This document shows positions 1 through 6,101 of a stretch of DNA of 8,580 nucleotides, piece by piece. The first letter of the stretch is position 1. Every line of letters begins with the position of its first letter. The DNA is taken from NCBI RefSeq assembly GCF_937920395.1, contig NZ_CALEVF010000104.1, positions 1 through 8,580 on the forward strand, read 5' to 3'. The notes beneath the pieces are model-generated. The model was not told where the DNA came from. It saw nothing but the letters and a program-made list of their open reading frames with translations, and did not search any database. Source of the DNA: an uncultured Clostridium sp. (lineage in GTDB: Bacteria; Bacillota; Clostridia; Clostridiales; Clostridiaceae). Position numbers and translations under genes: made by a program.

Positions 1-167
1 AATATAATGAAGAAAAAGATGTTTTTTTTCTTAAAGGTGAAGGAGATATGTTATTAGTAAAGGAGGGTACATTTGCTATATTTGCGCCAGAGGATGTTCA
101 CATGCCAACGATTAATGCTGGAAATACAAAGCATGTTAAAAAAGTAGTTGTAAAGATTTTAGTGTAG
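1..167 (+). CDS. YhcH/YjgK/YiaL (EbgC-like) family protein, C-terminal fragment
   Basis: This is the 3' end of a gene that begins before the window; the last 54 codons are readable in frame from base 3 and stop at TAG (165-167). The visible part has a FAIFAPEDVHMPTI stretch followed by a KHVKKVVVKILV end. This is the C-terminal signature of the YhcH/YjgK/YiaL family (DUF386), a small beta-barrel fold that includes the EbgC beta subunit of evolved beta-galactosidase. The Pro-Glu-Asp-x-His segment is its conserved putative metal or ligand-binding part. The biochemical role of most members is unsettled; they are often found in sialic acid, uronate and other acidic-sugar operons, which fits the genes downstream. 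A good promoter separates it from the symporter, so it probably ends a different transcript. The family call is fairly firm, the function is not. Confidence 0.8.
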   Translation, partial: YNEEKDVFFLKGEGDMLLVKEGTFAIFAPEDVHMPTINAGNTKHVKKVVVKILV

Positions 168-173
168 ATATTA

Positions 174-223
174 GTTAAATATTGCAAATATCAAGGTTAT
201 GTACCAAGATATTTGCTATTAAC
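174..223 (+). other. Hairpin after the YhcH-like gene, possible weak terminator
   Basis: GCAAATATC (184-192) and GATATTTGC (208-216) pair perfectly. Inside them GGT (195-197) can pair with ACC (203-205) around a TATGT loop, across a symmetric AA/AA internal loop. GTTAA (174-178) and TTAAC (219-223) can extend the base. It starts 7 nt after the stop codon of the preceding gene, where a terminator would be expected, but no T-tract follows. It may be a weak or Rho-assisted terminator, or an mRNA 3'-end stabiliser. Confidence 0.4.
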
Positions 224-273
224 ATTAAAATTTAGGCCTATTTGTTAAAAAAACTACAATCAATATAAAAATA

Positions 274-287
274 TGTTAACGATAACA
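274..287. promoter_or_regulatory. LacI-type operator, upstream copy (O1) of the symporter promoter
   Basis: TGTTAACGATAACA is an imperfect palindrome with a central CG, the form typical of LacI/GalR-family sites. Its core GTTAACGATAAC differs by one base from the perfect GTTAACGTTAAC in front of the LacI-family gene in this window. It lies just upstream of the -35 box. Its centre is 66 bp from the second copy, about six helical turns, a spacing compatible with looping by a dimer pair. It also resembles a degenerate CcpA cre site, so catabolite control is the alternative. Confidence 0.7.
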
Positions 288-295
288 ATTTTATG

Positions 296-324
296 TTGAT
301 TTTTAAAAAAAATAAGGTTATAAT
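296..324 (+). promoter_or_regulatory. Promoter of the symporter/HIT operon
   Basis: TTGATT (296-301) and a perfect TATAAT (319-324) are separated by 17 bp, a textbook housekeeping sigma-factor arrangement. The predicted start of transcription is near 331, leaving a leader of about 190 nt before the symporter. One operator copy lies upstream of the -35 box and another directly downstream of the start point. Confidence 0.75.
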
Positions 325-339
325 AAAAAAATAGCGAGT

Positions 340-353
340 TGTTTACGTTAACA
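340..353. promoter_or_regulatory. LacI-type operator, downstream copy (O2) of the symporter promoter
   Basis: TGTTTACGTTAACA is an imperfect palindrome centred on CG. Its core GTTTACGTTAAC has one mismatch to the perfect palindrome before the LacI-family gene. It covers roughly +10 to +23 of the predicted transcript, where a bound repressor would block initiation or early elongation. Confidence 0.75.
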
Positions 354-518
354 TAAAAGTACTAAATTTAAAAATGGAGGTAAAAATATTAATGTGTTCA
401 GAGTAAATTGGAATAATATTTATTATTTAATTAGGTGAATATAAATTTTAGCTAAAGAAATAATAATTGCAATGAACTTTTCGAAAAATATAATTTTAAT
501 TAACATGAGGAGCATAAG
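354..518 (+). other. Untranslated leader of the symporter mRNA with an unused-looking Shine-Dalgarno
   Basis: No gene of normal size is present between operator O2 and the symporter. There is a strong GGAGG (376-380) far from the symporter start. Seven bases after it comes ATT (388), which opens 16 codons ending in TGA (436-438). A nearby ATG (392) gives only Met-Cys-Ser-Glu-stop. A second tiny ORF, ATG at 472 to TAA at 520-522, has no ribosome binding site and ends overlapping the symporter's ATA start by one offset. None resembles a known protein. They may be leader peptides or remnants of a lost gene. Confidence 0.35.
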
Positions 519-521
519 ATA
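508..521 (+). promoter_or_regulatory. Ribosome binding site pointing to an ATA start codon
   Basis: AGGAG at 508-512 has ideal 6-base spacing to ATA at 519-521. The reading frame from ATA gives I-K-K-L-T-L-K-E-K-I-S-Y-G-F-G-D, the expected beginning of a GPH transporter. The ATG at 505 is out of frame, and there is no in-frame ATG, GTG or TTG between the upstream stop (501-503) and 567. The site therefore fixes the ancestral start at 519, with ATA replacing ATG. Confidence 0.7.
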
Positions 522-1859
522 AAAAAATTAACATTAAAAGAAAAAATATCATACGGATTTGGAGATATGGGAAATGGATTTATGTTTGACATGGGTCAAC
601 TTTATTTACTAAAATTCTTTACAGATGTTGCAGGTATTCCAGCAGCAGTTGCAGGAGGAGTCTTTTTATTCACAAAATTATTTGATGCAATAGTTGATCC
701 TTTAGCCGGAACTTTTATTGATACTAGAAAAGGAAAACCAGGTGCAGGAAAGTATAGACAAATTATGCTTATAGCCAGTATAGTACTTGCAATTATATCA
801 GTATTTGTGTTTTTAGCACCTAACTTTTCCCTTGAGGGTAAAATCATATACGCATATGGATCATATATGGCGTGGGGTGTAGCATACTCATTTACAAATA
901 TTCCTTATGGCACACTAGCAGCTACTATGACTCAAAATCCTCAAGAAAGAACATCGCTTGCTTCTTTTAGGCAATTAGGCAGTACTATGGCTTTGTTAAT
1001 ATCAACTGTAGTTGTGGTACCTCTTGTTGCAAAATTTAATAATCCAAACTTGGGATGGCCAGTTGCCATTGCTATTATGGCACTCTTTGGCATAGGTGCA
1101 TTTTATATAACTTTTAGAAATTGTAGAGAAAATGTACCAGTAGCTAAAGTTGAAACTCAAAAAATAGATTTTAAAGATATAATAAAAACAATATTTACTA
1201 ACAGACCACTACTTGTACTAATTTTAATGACAATATTCTCAATTTCAGCATTTAATCTTAGATCAGCAATGTTATTGTATTTTTGCCAGTATAATCTTGG
1301 TAATAAGGGATTAATGGCTTATGTAGGATTTGTAGCTATAGGCTGTTCATTACTAGGTGTTGTGGCTATGCCGATATTATCAAAAAGATTTGGTAAGAAA
1401 AATACAGTTATAATTGGATTTGCAATCAGTATAATAGCTGATTTACTAAACTTTGTATTACCACTACATTTAGTTTCATTTATTGCACTTCAAAGTATAG
1501 CTTACTTCGGATTAAGTATTCCTAATGGAATGACTTGGGCATTAGTTTCTGATGCTATTGATTATGGTGAATGGAAAACTGGAGAAAAAAGAGGAGCTAT
1601 AACTTATTCTGTATTTAACTTTTCATGAAAAATAGCTCAATCAGTAGCTGGATTTGCCGCTGGTATTGGTTTAGCATTAACAGGATATATACCAAAGGTA
1701 GCACAATCATCAGGTGCATTACTTAGAATAAAAGGATTACTCCTATTGTATCCAGCTTTTGCTCTTGGAATAGCAATGCTTGTAATCAGTACATTATATA
1801 ATTTAACAGATAAAAAATATCTTGAAATAGCAAGTGACCTTAGAAAAAGAAATTCATAG
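519..1859 (+). pseudogene. GPH-family sugar/uronide:cation symporter, apparently disrupted (ATA start, in-frame TGA)
   Basis: This encodes a multi-pass membrane symporter of the glycoside-pentoside-hexuronide family (MFS clan, relatives of UidB, YicJ and MelB), 446 positions long, which matches the family's usual size. The family pattern is visible in the N-terminal KISYGFGDMGNG, in KLFDAIVDPLAGTFIDTRKGK after TM2, and in DAIDYGEWKTGEKRGAITYS in the C-terminal half. The AGGAG (508-512) is 6 bases ahead of codon 519, which is ATA. The conserved N-terminus begins there, so the first ATG at 567 would remove about 16 conserved residues and has a poor ribosome binding site. TGA at 1626-1628 (codon 370) interrupts the frame, yet family-like sequence (KIAQSVAGFAAGIGLALTGY and a last hydrophobic segment) continues to TAG at 1857-1859. 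Both defects are one G-to-A step from ATG and TGG. Given the uronate genes nearby it probably carries, or carried, a uronate or uronide. It is likely a recent pseudogene; a sequencing artefact or recoding is possible. Confidence 0.8.
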
Positions 1860-1941
1860 AAATAAATGAATGAAAACTATTACAAAATATAAGGTTAATG
1901 ATACAATTAAATTAAGGTATTAAAAAAAGGGGAGATTTAAT

Positions 1942-2367
1942 ATGAACTTTGATAATGATTGCTTTTATTGTGTTAAGGACGAAAGGCTTTCTAATTTAAT
2001 GATTGAAATATGTAAGCTTAAGGCTTCAACATTGTATTTATTTAAAGAACAGACTTATAAGGGTAGATGTGTTGTAGCATATAATGATCATAAAAGTGAA
2101 ATTTTCAATTTAACTGATGAGGAACTTTCAGCATTCATGGGTGATGTGTCAAGAGTGGCAAGTGCTTTAAACAAAGCATTCTCACCTGATAAAATTAATT
2201 ATGGCGCTTATGCTGATACCATGACTCATCTTCATTTTCATATAGTTCCTAAATATAAAGGTGGACCTTCTTTTGGAGGAACATTTGAAATGTCACCGAG
2301 TGACAAGGTTTTTCTTAAAGATGAAGAATACAAACAATTAATATACAAAATAAAAGAAAATTTATAA
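1942..2367 (+). CDS. HIT family nucleotide-binding protein
   Basis: This 141-residue cytosolic protein belongs to the histidine triad superfamily, whose members hydrolyse or transfer nucleotidyl groups from substrates such as AMP conjugates and dinucleoside polyphosphates. The triad is H96-L-H98-F-H100 followed by IVPK, the H-phi-H-phi-H-phi-phi signature; the middle His98 would be the nucleophile. An N-terminal C7-x-x-C10 pair is typical of many HIT proteins and may help bind zinc. Asn86 in the INYG segment fits a conserved substrate-contacting position. The ATG start has AGGGGAG at 1928-1934, 7 bases upstream. It lies 82 bp after the disrupted symporter with no clear promoter between and is followed by a strong terminator, so it is probably the last gene of the symporter operon. 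The physiological substrate is unknown and no direct link to uronate metabolism is evident. Confidence 0.9.
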   Translation: MNFDNDCFYCVKDERLSNLMIEICKLKASTLYLFKEQTYKGRCVVAYNDHKSEIFNLTDEELSAFMGDVSRVASALNKAFSPDKINYGAYADTMTHLHFHIVPKYKGGPSFGGTFEMSPSDKVFLKDEEYKQLIYKIKENL

Positions 2368-2410
2368 TTAAGATTACATATATATAAAAAATTATAAAGG
2401 ATATTTGAAA

Positions 2411-2439
2411 AAGACAGGCCTTCTCTGGTCTGTCTTTTT
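2411..2439 (+). terminator. Rho-independent terminator after the HIT gene
   Basis: AAGACAGGCC (2411-2420) pairs with GGTCTGTCTT (2427-2436) over 10 bp with a single G-T wobble, around the loop TTCTCT. The arm runs into TTTTT. It separates the symporter/HIT unit from the LacI/kduI unit. Confidence 0.9.
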
Positions 2440-2450
2440 GTGCTTAAATG

Positions 2451-2479
2451 TTGTAATACATATTAACTAATGGTATAGT
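2451..2479 (+). promoter_or_regulatory. Promoter of the lacI-family/kduI operon
   Basis: TTGTAA (2451-2456) and TATAGT (2474-2479) are spaced by 17 bp, each close to consensus. Transcription would start near 2486, directly next to the palindromic operator that follows. Confidence 0.65.
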
Positions 2480-2488
2480 GTAGATAAG

Positions 2489-2504
2489 CCGTTAACGTTA
2501 ACGG
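2489..2504. promoter_or_regulatory. Perfect 16-bp palindromic operator before the LacI-family gene
   Basis: CCGTTAACGTTAACGG is a perfect palindrome centred on CG, at about +3 to +18 of the predicted transcript. This is the classic form of a LacI/GalR-family operator and its place suggests autorepression. The core GTTAACGTTAAC recurs with one mismatch at each of the two sites flanking the symporter promoter, which suggests one regulon. Confidence 0.85.
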
Positions 2505-2535
2505 AAAATATTAATTTAACGGTTAGGAGAAAAAT

Positions 2536-3522
2536 ATGGTAGGAATAAAGGATATAGCAAGAGAATGTAATGTTTCTGCAACTACTGTATCTAGGGCATT
2601 AAATAATAGCAAAGAGATATCTAGGAAAACAAAAGAGAGAATACTAAAAACATGTAAGGAAAAGGGATACATACCTAATGCTGCGGCTAGAAGTCTTATT
2701 TTAAATAAGACTAATATGATTGGGCTTCTAATACCAGATATAACTAATCAATATTATGCATATGTGAGTAAAGGAGTTAGTTCATATTTGGAAAAAATAG
2801 GTTATGGACTTGTTCTCTGTAACAGTGATAGGAATAAAGAAAATGAAAACAGGTATATTGATTTTCTAGCACAGAAAAGGGTTGATGGAATAATACTTAT
2901 TCCAGTAAAACCCAAAGCGAGTGATTATAAAAAAATTATAGAAAATGTTCCTCTAGTAATGGCAGATAATTATGTAGAGGATTTAGAAGTAAGTTATGTA
3001 GGTAATGATAATTATATTGGTGCTAGAAAAATAGTTTCTCATATGCTAAGGCAAGGATACAGAAGAATTGGAGTAATACTTGGTGATGAATCATCTACTG
3101 CAAGTAACGAAAGACTAAAAGGATATAAAGATATATTAACGCAAAGCAATATAGAAATTAAGAATGATATTTTATTAAACAGTAGTGCAAATTTTGAAGA
3201 TGGCTTTAAGTTAGCTAAAATCCTTATAAATAAAAAGGTAGATGCTATTTTTACTATAAATGATTCTGTAGCAATGGGTGTTATGAAGTATGCTCACATG
3301 AATAATATTTTAATACCAAAAGAGCTTGGTATAGCAGGGTATGATGATATTGAACAAGCGGCTATGTTAACGATTCCGCTAACAACAGTTCACCAAAAAA
3401 AATTTGAGCTAGGGGAAATCGTAGCAAAAGTTTTGATTGCTGAAATTAATAATCATCAGATTGCTAAACAAATAATTATATTACAACCTGAGCTTATTGT
3501 AAGAAAATCATGTAACGAATAA
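2536..3522 (+). CDS. LacI/GalR-family transcriptional repressor
   Basis: This is a 328-residue DNA-binding repressor of normal family length. Residues 3-24 (GIKDIARECNVSATTVSRALNN) form the helix-turn-helix, and the PNAAARSLI segment near residue 50 is the minor-groove hinge helix. Residues from about 60 are the periplasmic-binding-protein-like effector domain, starting TNMIGLLIPDITNQYY and including VDGIILIPV and GIAGYDDIEQA. The ATG has AGGAG at 2525-2529, 6 bases upstream. A perfect palindromic operator overlaps its own transcription start and two near-identical sites flank the symporter promoter, so it probably represses both units and is released by a uronate intermediate. It is followed after 57 bp by kduI without a terminator or obvious promoter, so the two are likely co-transcribed. 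The role parallels KdgR- or ExuR-type control, but the effector cannot be read from sequence. Confidence 0.92.
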   Translation: MVGIKDIARECNVSATTVSRALNNSKEISRKTKERILKTCKEKGYIPNAAARSLILNKTNMIGLLIPDITNQYYAYVSKGVSSYLEKIGYGLVLCNSDRNKENENRYIDFLAQKRVDGIILIPVKPKASDYKKIIENVPLVMADNYVEDLEVSYVGNDNYIGARKIVSHMLRQGYRRIGVILGDESSTASNERLKGYKDILTQSNIEIKNDILLNSSANFEDGFKLAKILINKKVDAIFTINDSVAMGVMKYAHMNNILIPKELGIAGYDDIEQAAMLTIPLTTVHQKKFELGEIVAKVLIAEINNHQIAKQIIILQPELIVRKSCNE

Positions 3523-3579
3523 ACTAGAAGTAATTAAATTAGCAGTTTAGTAATAAAAAATATATTAGGAGGAATTGTA

Positions 3580-4410
3580 ATGGAAATAAGATATGCAAGT
3601 AATGATGAAGATGCAAAGAGTTATGATACTACGCAATTAAGGAAACATTTTTTAATTGAGGATTTATTTGTGACAGGTGAAATAAAGATGGTTTATAGTC
3701 ATATTGATAGAATAATAGTTGCAGGTATAGTGCCAACCAATAAGGCTCTTGTACTTGAGGGAAGTAAAGCTTTAGGTTGTGATTATTTTCTACAAAGACG
3801 TGAACTGGGGGTTATCAATATTGGTGGAGCAGGAACAGTAACTTTAGATGGTGAAAAACATGAACTAGGAGCTAGAGACGGTCTTTATGTTGGACTAGGA
3901 ATTAAAGAAATTAGTTTTACAAGTGTGGACGCTAAAAATCCAGCTAAATTTTATATGAATAGTGCAACAGCACATAAAAACTATCCTACAGTAGAAATCA
4001 GTTTAGAAAAGGCTAATAAGGTCCAAGCGGGTTCAGATGAAGAATGTAATAAAAGAGTAATAAACCAATATGTTCATCCAGCAGTTTGCAAAAGCTGTCA
4101 ATTAGTTATGGGAATGACAATACTTAGTTCGGGTAGTGTATGGAATACAATGCCTTGCCATACTCATGATAGACGTATGGAAGTATACTTATATTTCGAT
4201 ATGGATGAAGAAAATGTTGTATTTCATCTTATGGGAACACCACAAGAGACAAGACATATTGTTATGAAAAATGAACAAGCAGTTATCTCACCAAGCTGGT
4301 CTATACATTCAGGTGTTGGAACAAAAAACTATACTTTCATTTGGGGTATGGTTGGAGAAAATCAGGAGTTTACAGATATGGATGCAGTCTTAACTAAAGA
4401 TATAAAATAA
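3580..4410 (+). CDS. kduI: 5-dehydro-4-deoxy-D-glucuronate isomerase (4-deoxy-L-threo-5-hexosulose-uronate ketol-isomerase)
   Basis: KduI is a cytosolic zinc enzyme that isomerises 5-keto-4-deoxyuronate, formed from unsaturated galacturonate of pectin, to 3-deoxy-D-glycero-2,5-hexodiulosonate, the substrate of KduD. The protein is 276 residues, the usual family length, with a bicupin fold. The metal site is visible as H194-x-H196 with E201 in [16 protein letters not shown], and H243 in WSIHSGVG. These match the His-His-Glu-His set known from E. coli KduI. Other family landmarks are the N-terminal [16 protein letters not shown] and [19 protein letters not shown]. The ATG is preceded by AGGAGG (3567-3572) at 7 bases. 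It follows the LacI-family gene in a probable two-gene operon closed by a terminator at 4427-4468, so it should be controlled by that repressor. kduD, its usual partner, is not in the window. Confidence 0.97.
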   Translation: MEIRYASNDEDAKSYDTTQLRKHFLIEDLFVTGEIKMVYSHIDRIIVAGIVPTNKALVLEGSKALGCDYFLQRRELGVINIGGAGTVTLDGEKHELGARDGLYVGLGIKEISFTSVDAKNPAKFYMNSATAHKNYPTVEISLEKANKVQAGSDEECNKRVINQYVHPAVCKSCQLVMGMTILSSGSVWNTMPCHTHDRRMEVYLYFDMDEENVVFHLMGTPQETRHIVMKNEQAVISPSWSIHSGVGTKNYTFIWGMVGENQEFTDMDAVLTKDIK

Positions 4411-4426
4411 ATATAAAACAAACATT

Positions 4427-4468
4427 AAAAGTGATACATTGAATTAAATTCATATGTATCACTTTTTT
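4427..4468 (+). terminator. Rho-independent terminator after kduI
   Basis: AAAAGTGATACAT (4427-4439) pairs with ATGTATCACTTTT (4454-4466), 13 perfect base pairs. TGAATT and AATTCA in the loop can extend the stem past a one-base bulge. The right arm ends in TTTTTT. It separates kduI from the two-component genes. Confidence 0.92.
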
Positions 4469-4481
4469 GTTATAATAATTG

Positions 4482-4522
4482 TTAGACTGTATATGAATTA
4501 GATAGTATAATAAAGGTATAAT
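4482..4522 (+). promoter_or_regulatory. Candidate promoter(s) for the histidine kinase/response regulator operon
   Basis: Two perfect TATAAT boxes lie in tandem at 4506-4511 and 4517-4522. TTAGAC (4482-4487) is 18 bp before the first and is only a fair -35 match; the second has only TGAATT (4494-4499). No copy of the LacI-type operator is present, so this operon is probably outside that regulon. Confidence 0.5.
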
Positions 4523-4589
4523 GATGTAACATTTTATATATTATACATAAAAATTACAAAAGGTATTATTTGTTTTAAAGGAGCTTAAA

Positions 4590-6101
4590 ATGAAATTAAA
4601 GAAATTTACTAGTAAAAGGTCAATAGGAGGAAAGGTTTTTAATAATTTTATACTTATTATATTACTAATGAGTATTGGTTTCATTTTTTCTTTGTATGAA
4701 AAAAAAATAACTGCTAAGAATTATGATGATTATACAAATATAAATATAAAATTGAGTACACTATCACTAGAATTTAGTAATAGTTGGGGTTATTTCGATA
4801 TGTTTATAAAAACAAAAGATGATAGTAATATTCAAAAATATACTGATTCAAATAATAAAATAGATAATTTATTGCTCCAAATTCAACCCTACATCGAAAA
4901 AGATGAAAATAGTAGTATTTATTTAAGAAATTTAAATAACATGTATGATATTTATAAGACTAAGTCTTATCATTTAATGAGTAAAGTTATTAATTCAGAA
5001 AGACTAGATCCAAGTAGTTATAATAAATTAACTGAAATAAAAACTCTATTTACTTATATAACTAAACATTCGGAGTCATTGTTAGTGTCATATTTGCAGT
5101 ATAGTAATAATAAATATTCTATTTCTGTGCAGAAGTACAATAATACAGAGAGCAAAATTTATACTGGGTTAATATTCATTATTTTAGTTAGTTTTGTTTT
5201 TACTATGATGGTAAGCCACGATTTAAACAATACGATAGGTAAACTTAGGTCTTATGCTGAACTTTTAACTGATGCAAAATGGGGGATACCAGATCTTAAG
5301 GATCAAAAATATGAGGAGCTAAATAGTCTTGCTAAGGCTTTTGATAAGATGAAATATAGTATTCGTGAATTTATACAGGAATTAAATGAAAAAGCTGAAA
5401 TTGAAAATAGGTACCATGCCGAAAAGCTTAAAAACACTGAGAAGGACAAATTAATTAAGGAAACACAATTGTCAGCATTGCAATCACAGATGGATCCACA
5501 TTTTTTATTCAACACTTTAAATACTATTGGTAGAGTAGCTATGTTTGAGGATGCAGATCAAACGGTGAAACTAATAGAAGCTACTTCAAAAATATTGAGA
5601 TACAATTTGGACTGCAAGGACAAAATGGTAGAATTAAAGGAAGAAATTCGTATGGTTAAAGCCTATGTTATTATACAAGAAACTAGGTTTCAAGATCAAA
5701 TGAGTTTTATATTTAATATTGACGAAACTTTGGATAATATTAAAGTGCCACCGATGCTTATACAACCTATTGTTGAAAATGCAATAATTCATGGATTAAA
5801 AGAAAAAGATAGTGGTGGAATAATACATATTACTGTAGCAAAGGATAAGAATAATTTTATTTCTATTAGTATTAAGGATAACGGTGTTGGAATGGATAAT
5901 GAAAAAATTGATATATTATTGAGTGATATAAAAAATAGATCAACTGGACTCGGAGTTTTTAATGTGAAAAAAAGATTAGAACTTTATTTTGATAGGGGGG
6001 ATTTATTTAAAATTCAAAGTGAAAGAGGGGAAGGGATGGAAGTAATAATTTCCATTCCTATTAATGGGGGTGAAGATATTGATAAAGCTTTTAATTGCTG
6101 A
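4590..6101 (+). CDS. YesM-type sensor histidine kinase
   Basis: This is a 503-residue membrane sensor kinase of the LytS/YesM type (His_kinase plus HATPase_c). A first membrane segment lies at about residues 17-36. An extracellular, largely helical sensor region of about 150 residues follows, then a second membrane segment at about 191-209. After it come a HAMP-like linker with a coiled-coil (to about 295) and the catalytic core. His304 in QSQMDPHFLFNTLNTIG is the phosphorylation site. ATP-binding boxes are P-P-M-L-I-Q-P-I-V-E-N397-A (N box), IKDNGVGMD at 428-436 (G1) and STGLGVFNVKKRL at 451-463 (G2). The sensor region is shorter than the Cache domain of many YesM proteins and looks like a helical bundle, so its ligand cannot be guessed. 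Its end overlaps the response-regulator gene, a sign of translational coupling. The gene ends in TGA, with a second in-frame TGA two codons on, so TGA acts as a stop here. Confidence 0.95.
   Translation: MKLKKFTSKRSIGGKVFNNFILIILLMSIGFIFSLYEKKITAKNYDDYTNINIKLSTLSLEFSNSWGYFDMFIKTKDDSNIQKYTDSNNKIDNLLLQIQPYIEKDENSSIYLRNLNNMYDIYKTKSYHLMSKVINSERLDPSSYNKLTEIKTLFTYITKHSESLLVSYLQYSNNKYSISVQKYNNTESKIYTGLIFIILVSFVFTMMVSHDLNNTIGKLRSYAELLTDAKWGIPDLKDQKYEELNSLAKAFDKMKYSIREFIQELNEKAEIENRYHAEKLKNTEKDKLIKETQLSALQSQMDPHFLFNTLNTIGRVAMFEDADQTVKLIEATSKILRYNLDCKDKMVELKEEIRMVKAYVIIQETRFQDQMSFIFNIDETLDNIKVPPMLIQPIVENAIIHGLKEKDSGGIIHITVAKDKNNFISISIKDNGVGMDNEKIDILLSDIKNRSTGLGVFNVKKRLELYFDRGDLFKIQSERGEGMEVIISIPINGGEDIDKAFNC
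6064..6081 (+). promoter_or_regulatory. Ribosome binding site inside the kinase gene that sets a TTG start
   Basis: GGGGGTGA at 6066-6073 matches the GGAGGTGA Shine-Dalgarno at seven of eight bases and is placed correctly for TTG at 6079, not for ATG at 6064, which it directly follows. It lies in the last codons of the kinase gene, giving a 23-base overlap and probable translational coupling. Confidence 0.65.

Noticed and set aside
602..847. Minus-strand open frame of 81 codons
   Set aside because: It is antisense to the conserved N-terminal half of the GPH symporter, has no ribosome binding site and resembles no family.
1626..1628. TGA read as tryptophan by an altered genetic code, or as selenocysteine
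   Set aside because: The kinase gene terminates at TGA with another TGA two codons on, and all Trp codons in the intact genes are TGG. No SECIS-like stem-loop follows, and a Cys/Sec role at this transporter position is not expected.
3365..3378. TGTTAACGATTCCG, a partial match to the operator inside the LacI-family gene
   Set aside because: Only the left half matches, and the bases encode a conserved part of the effector domain (MLTIPLTTV), so coding constraint explains it.
5303..5515. Minus-strand open frame of 70 codons
   Set aside because: It is antisense to the kinase linker and phospho-acceptor region; the Ser/Phe-rich composition is what the complement of Lys/Glu-rich coding gives.
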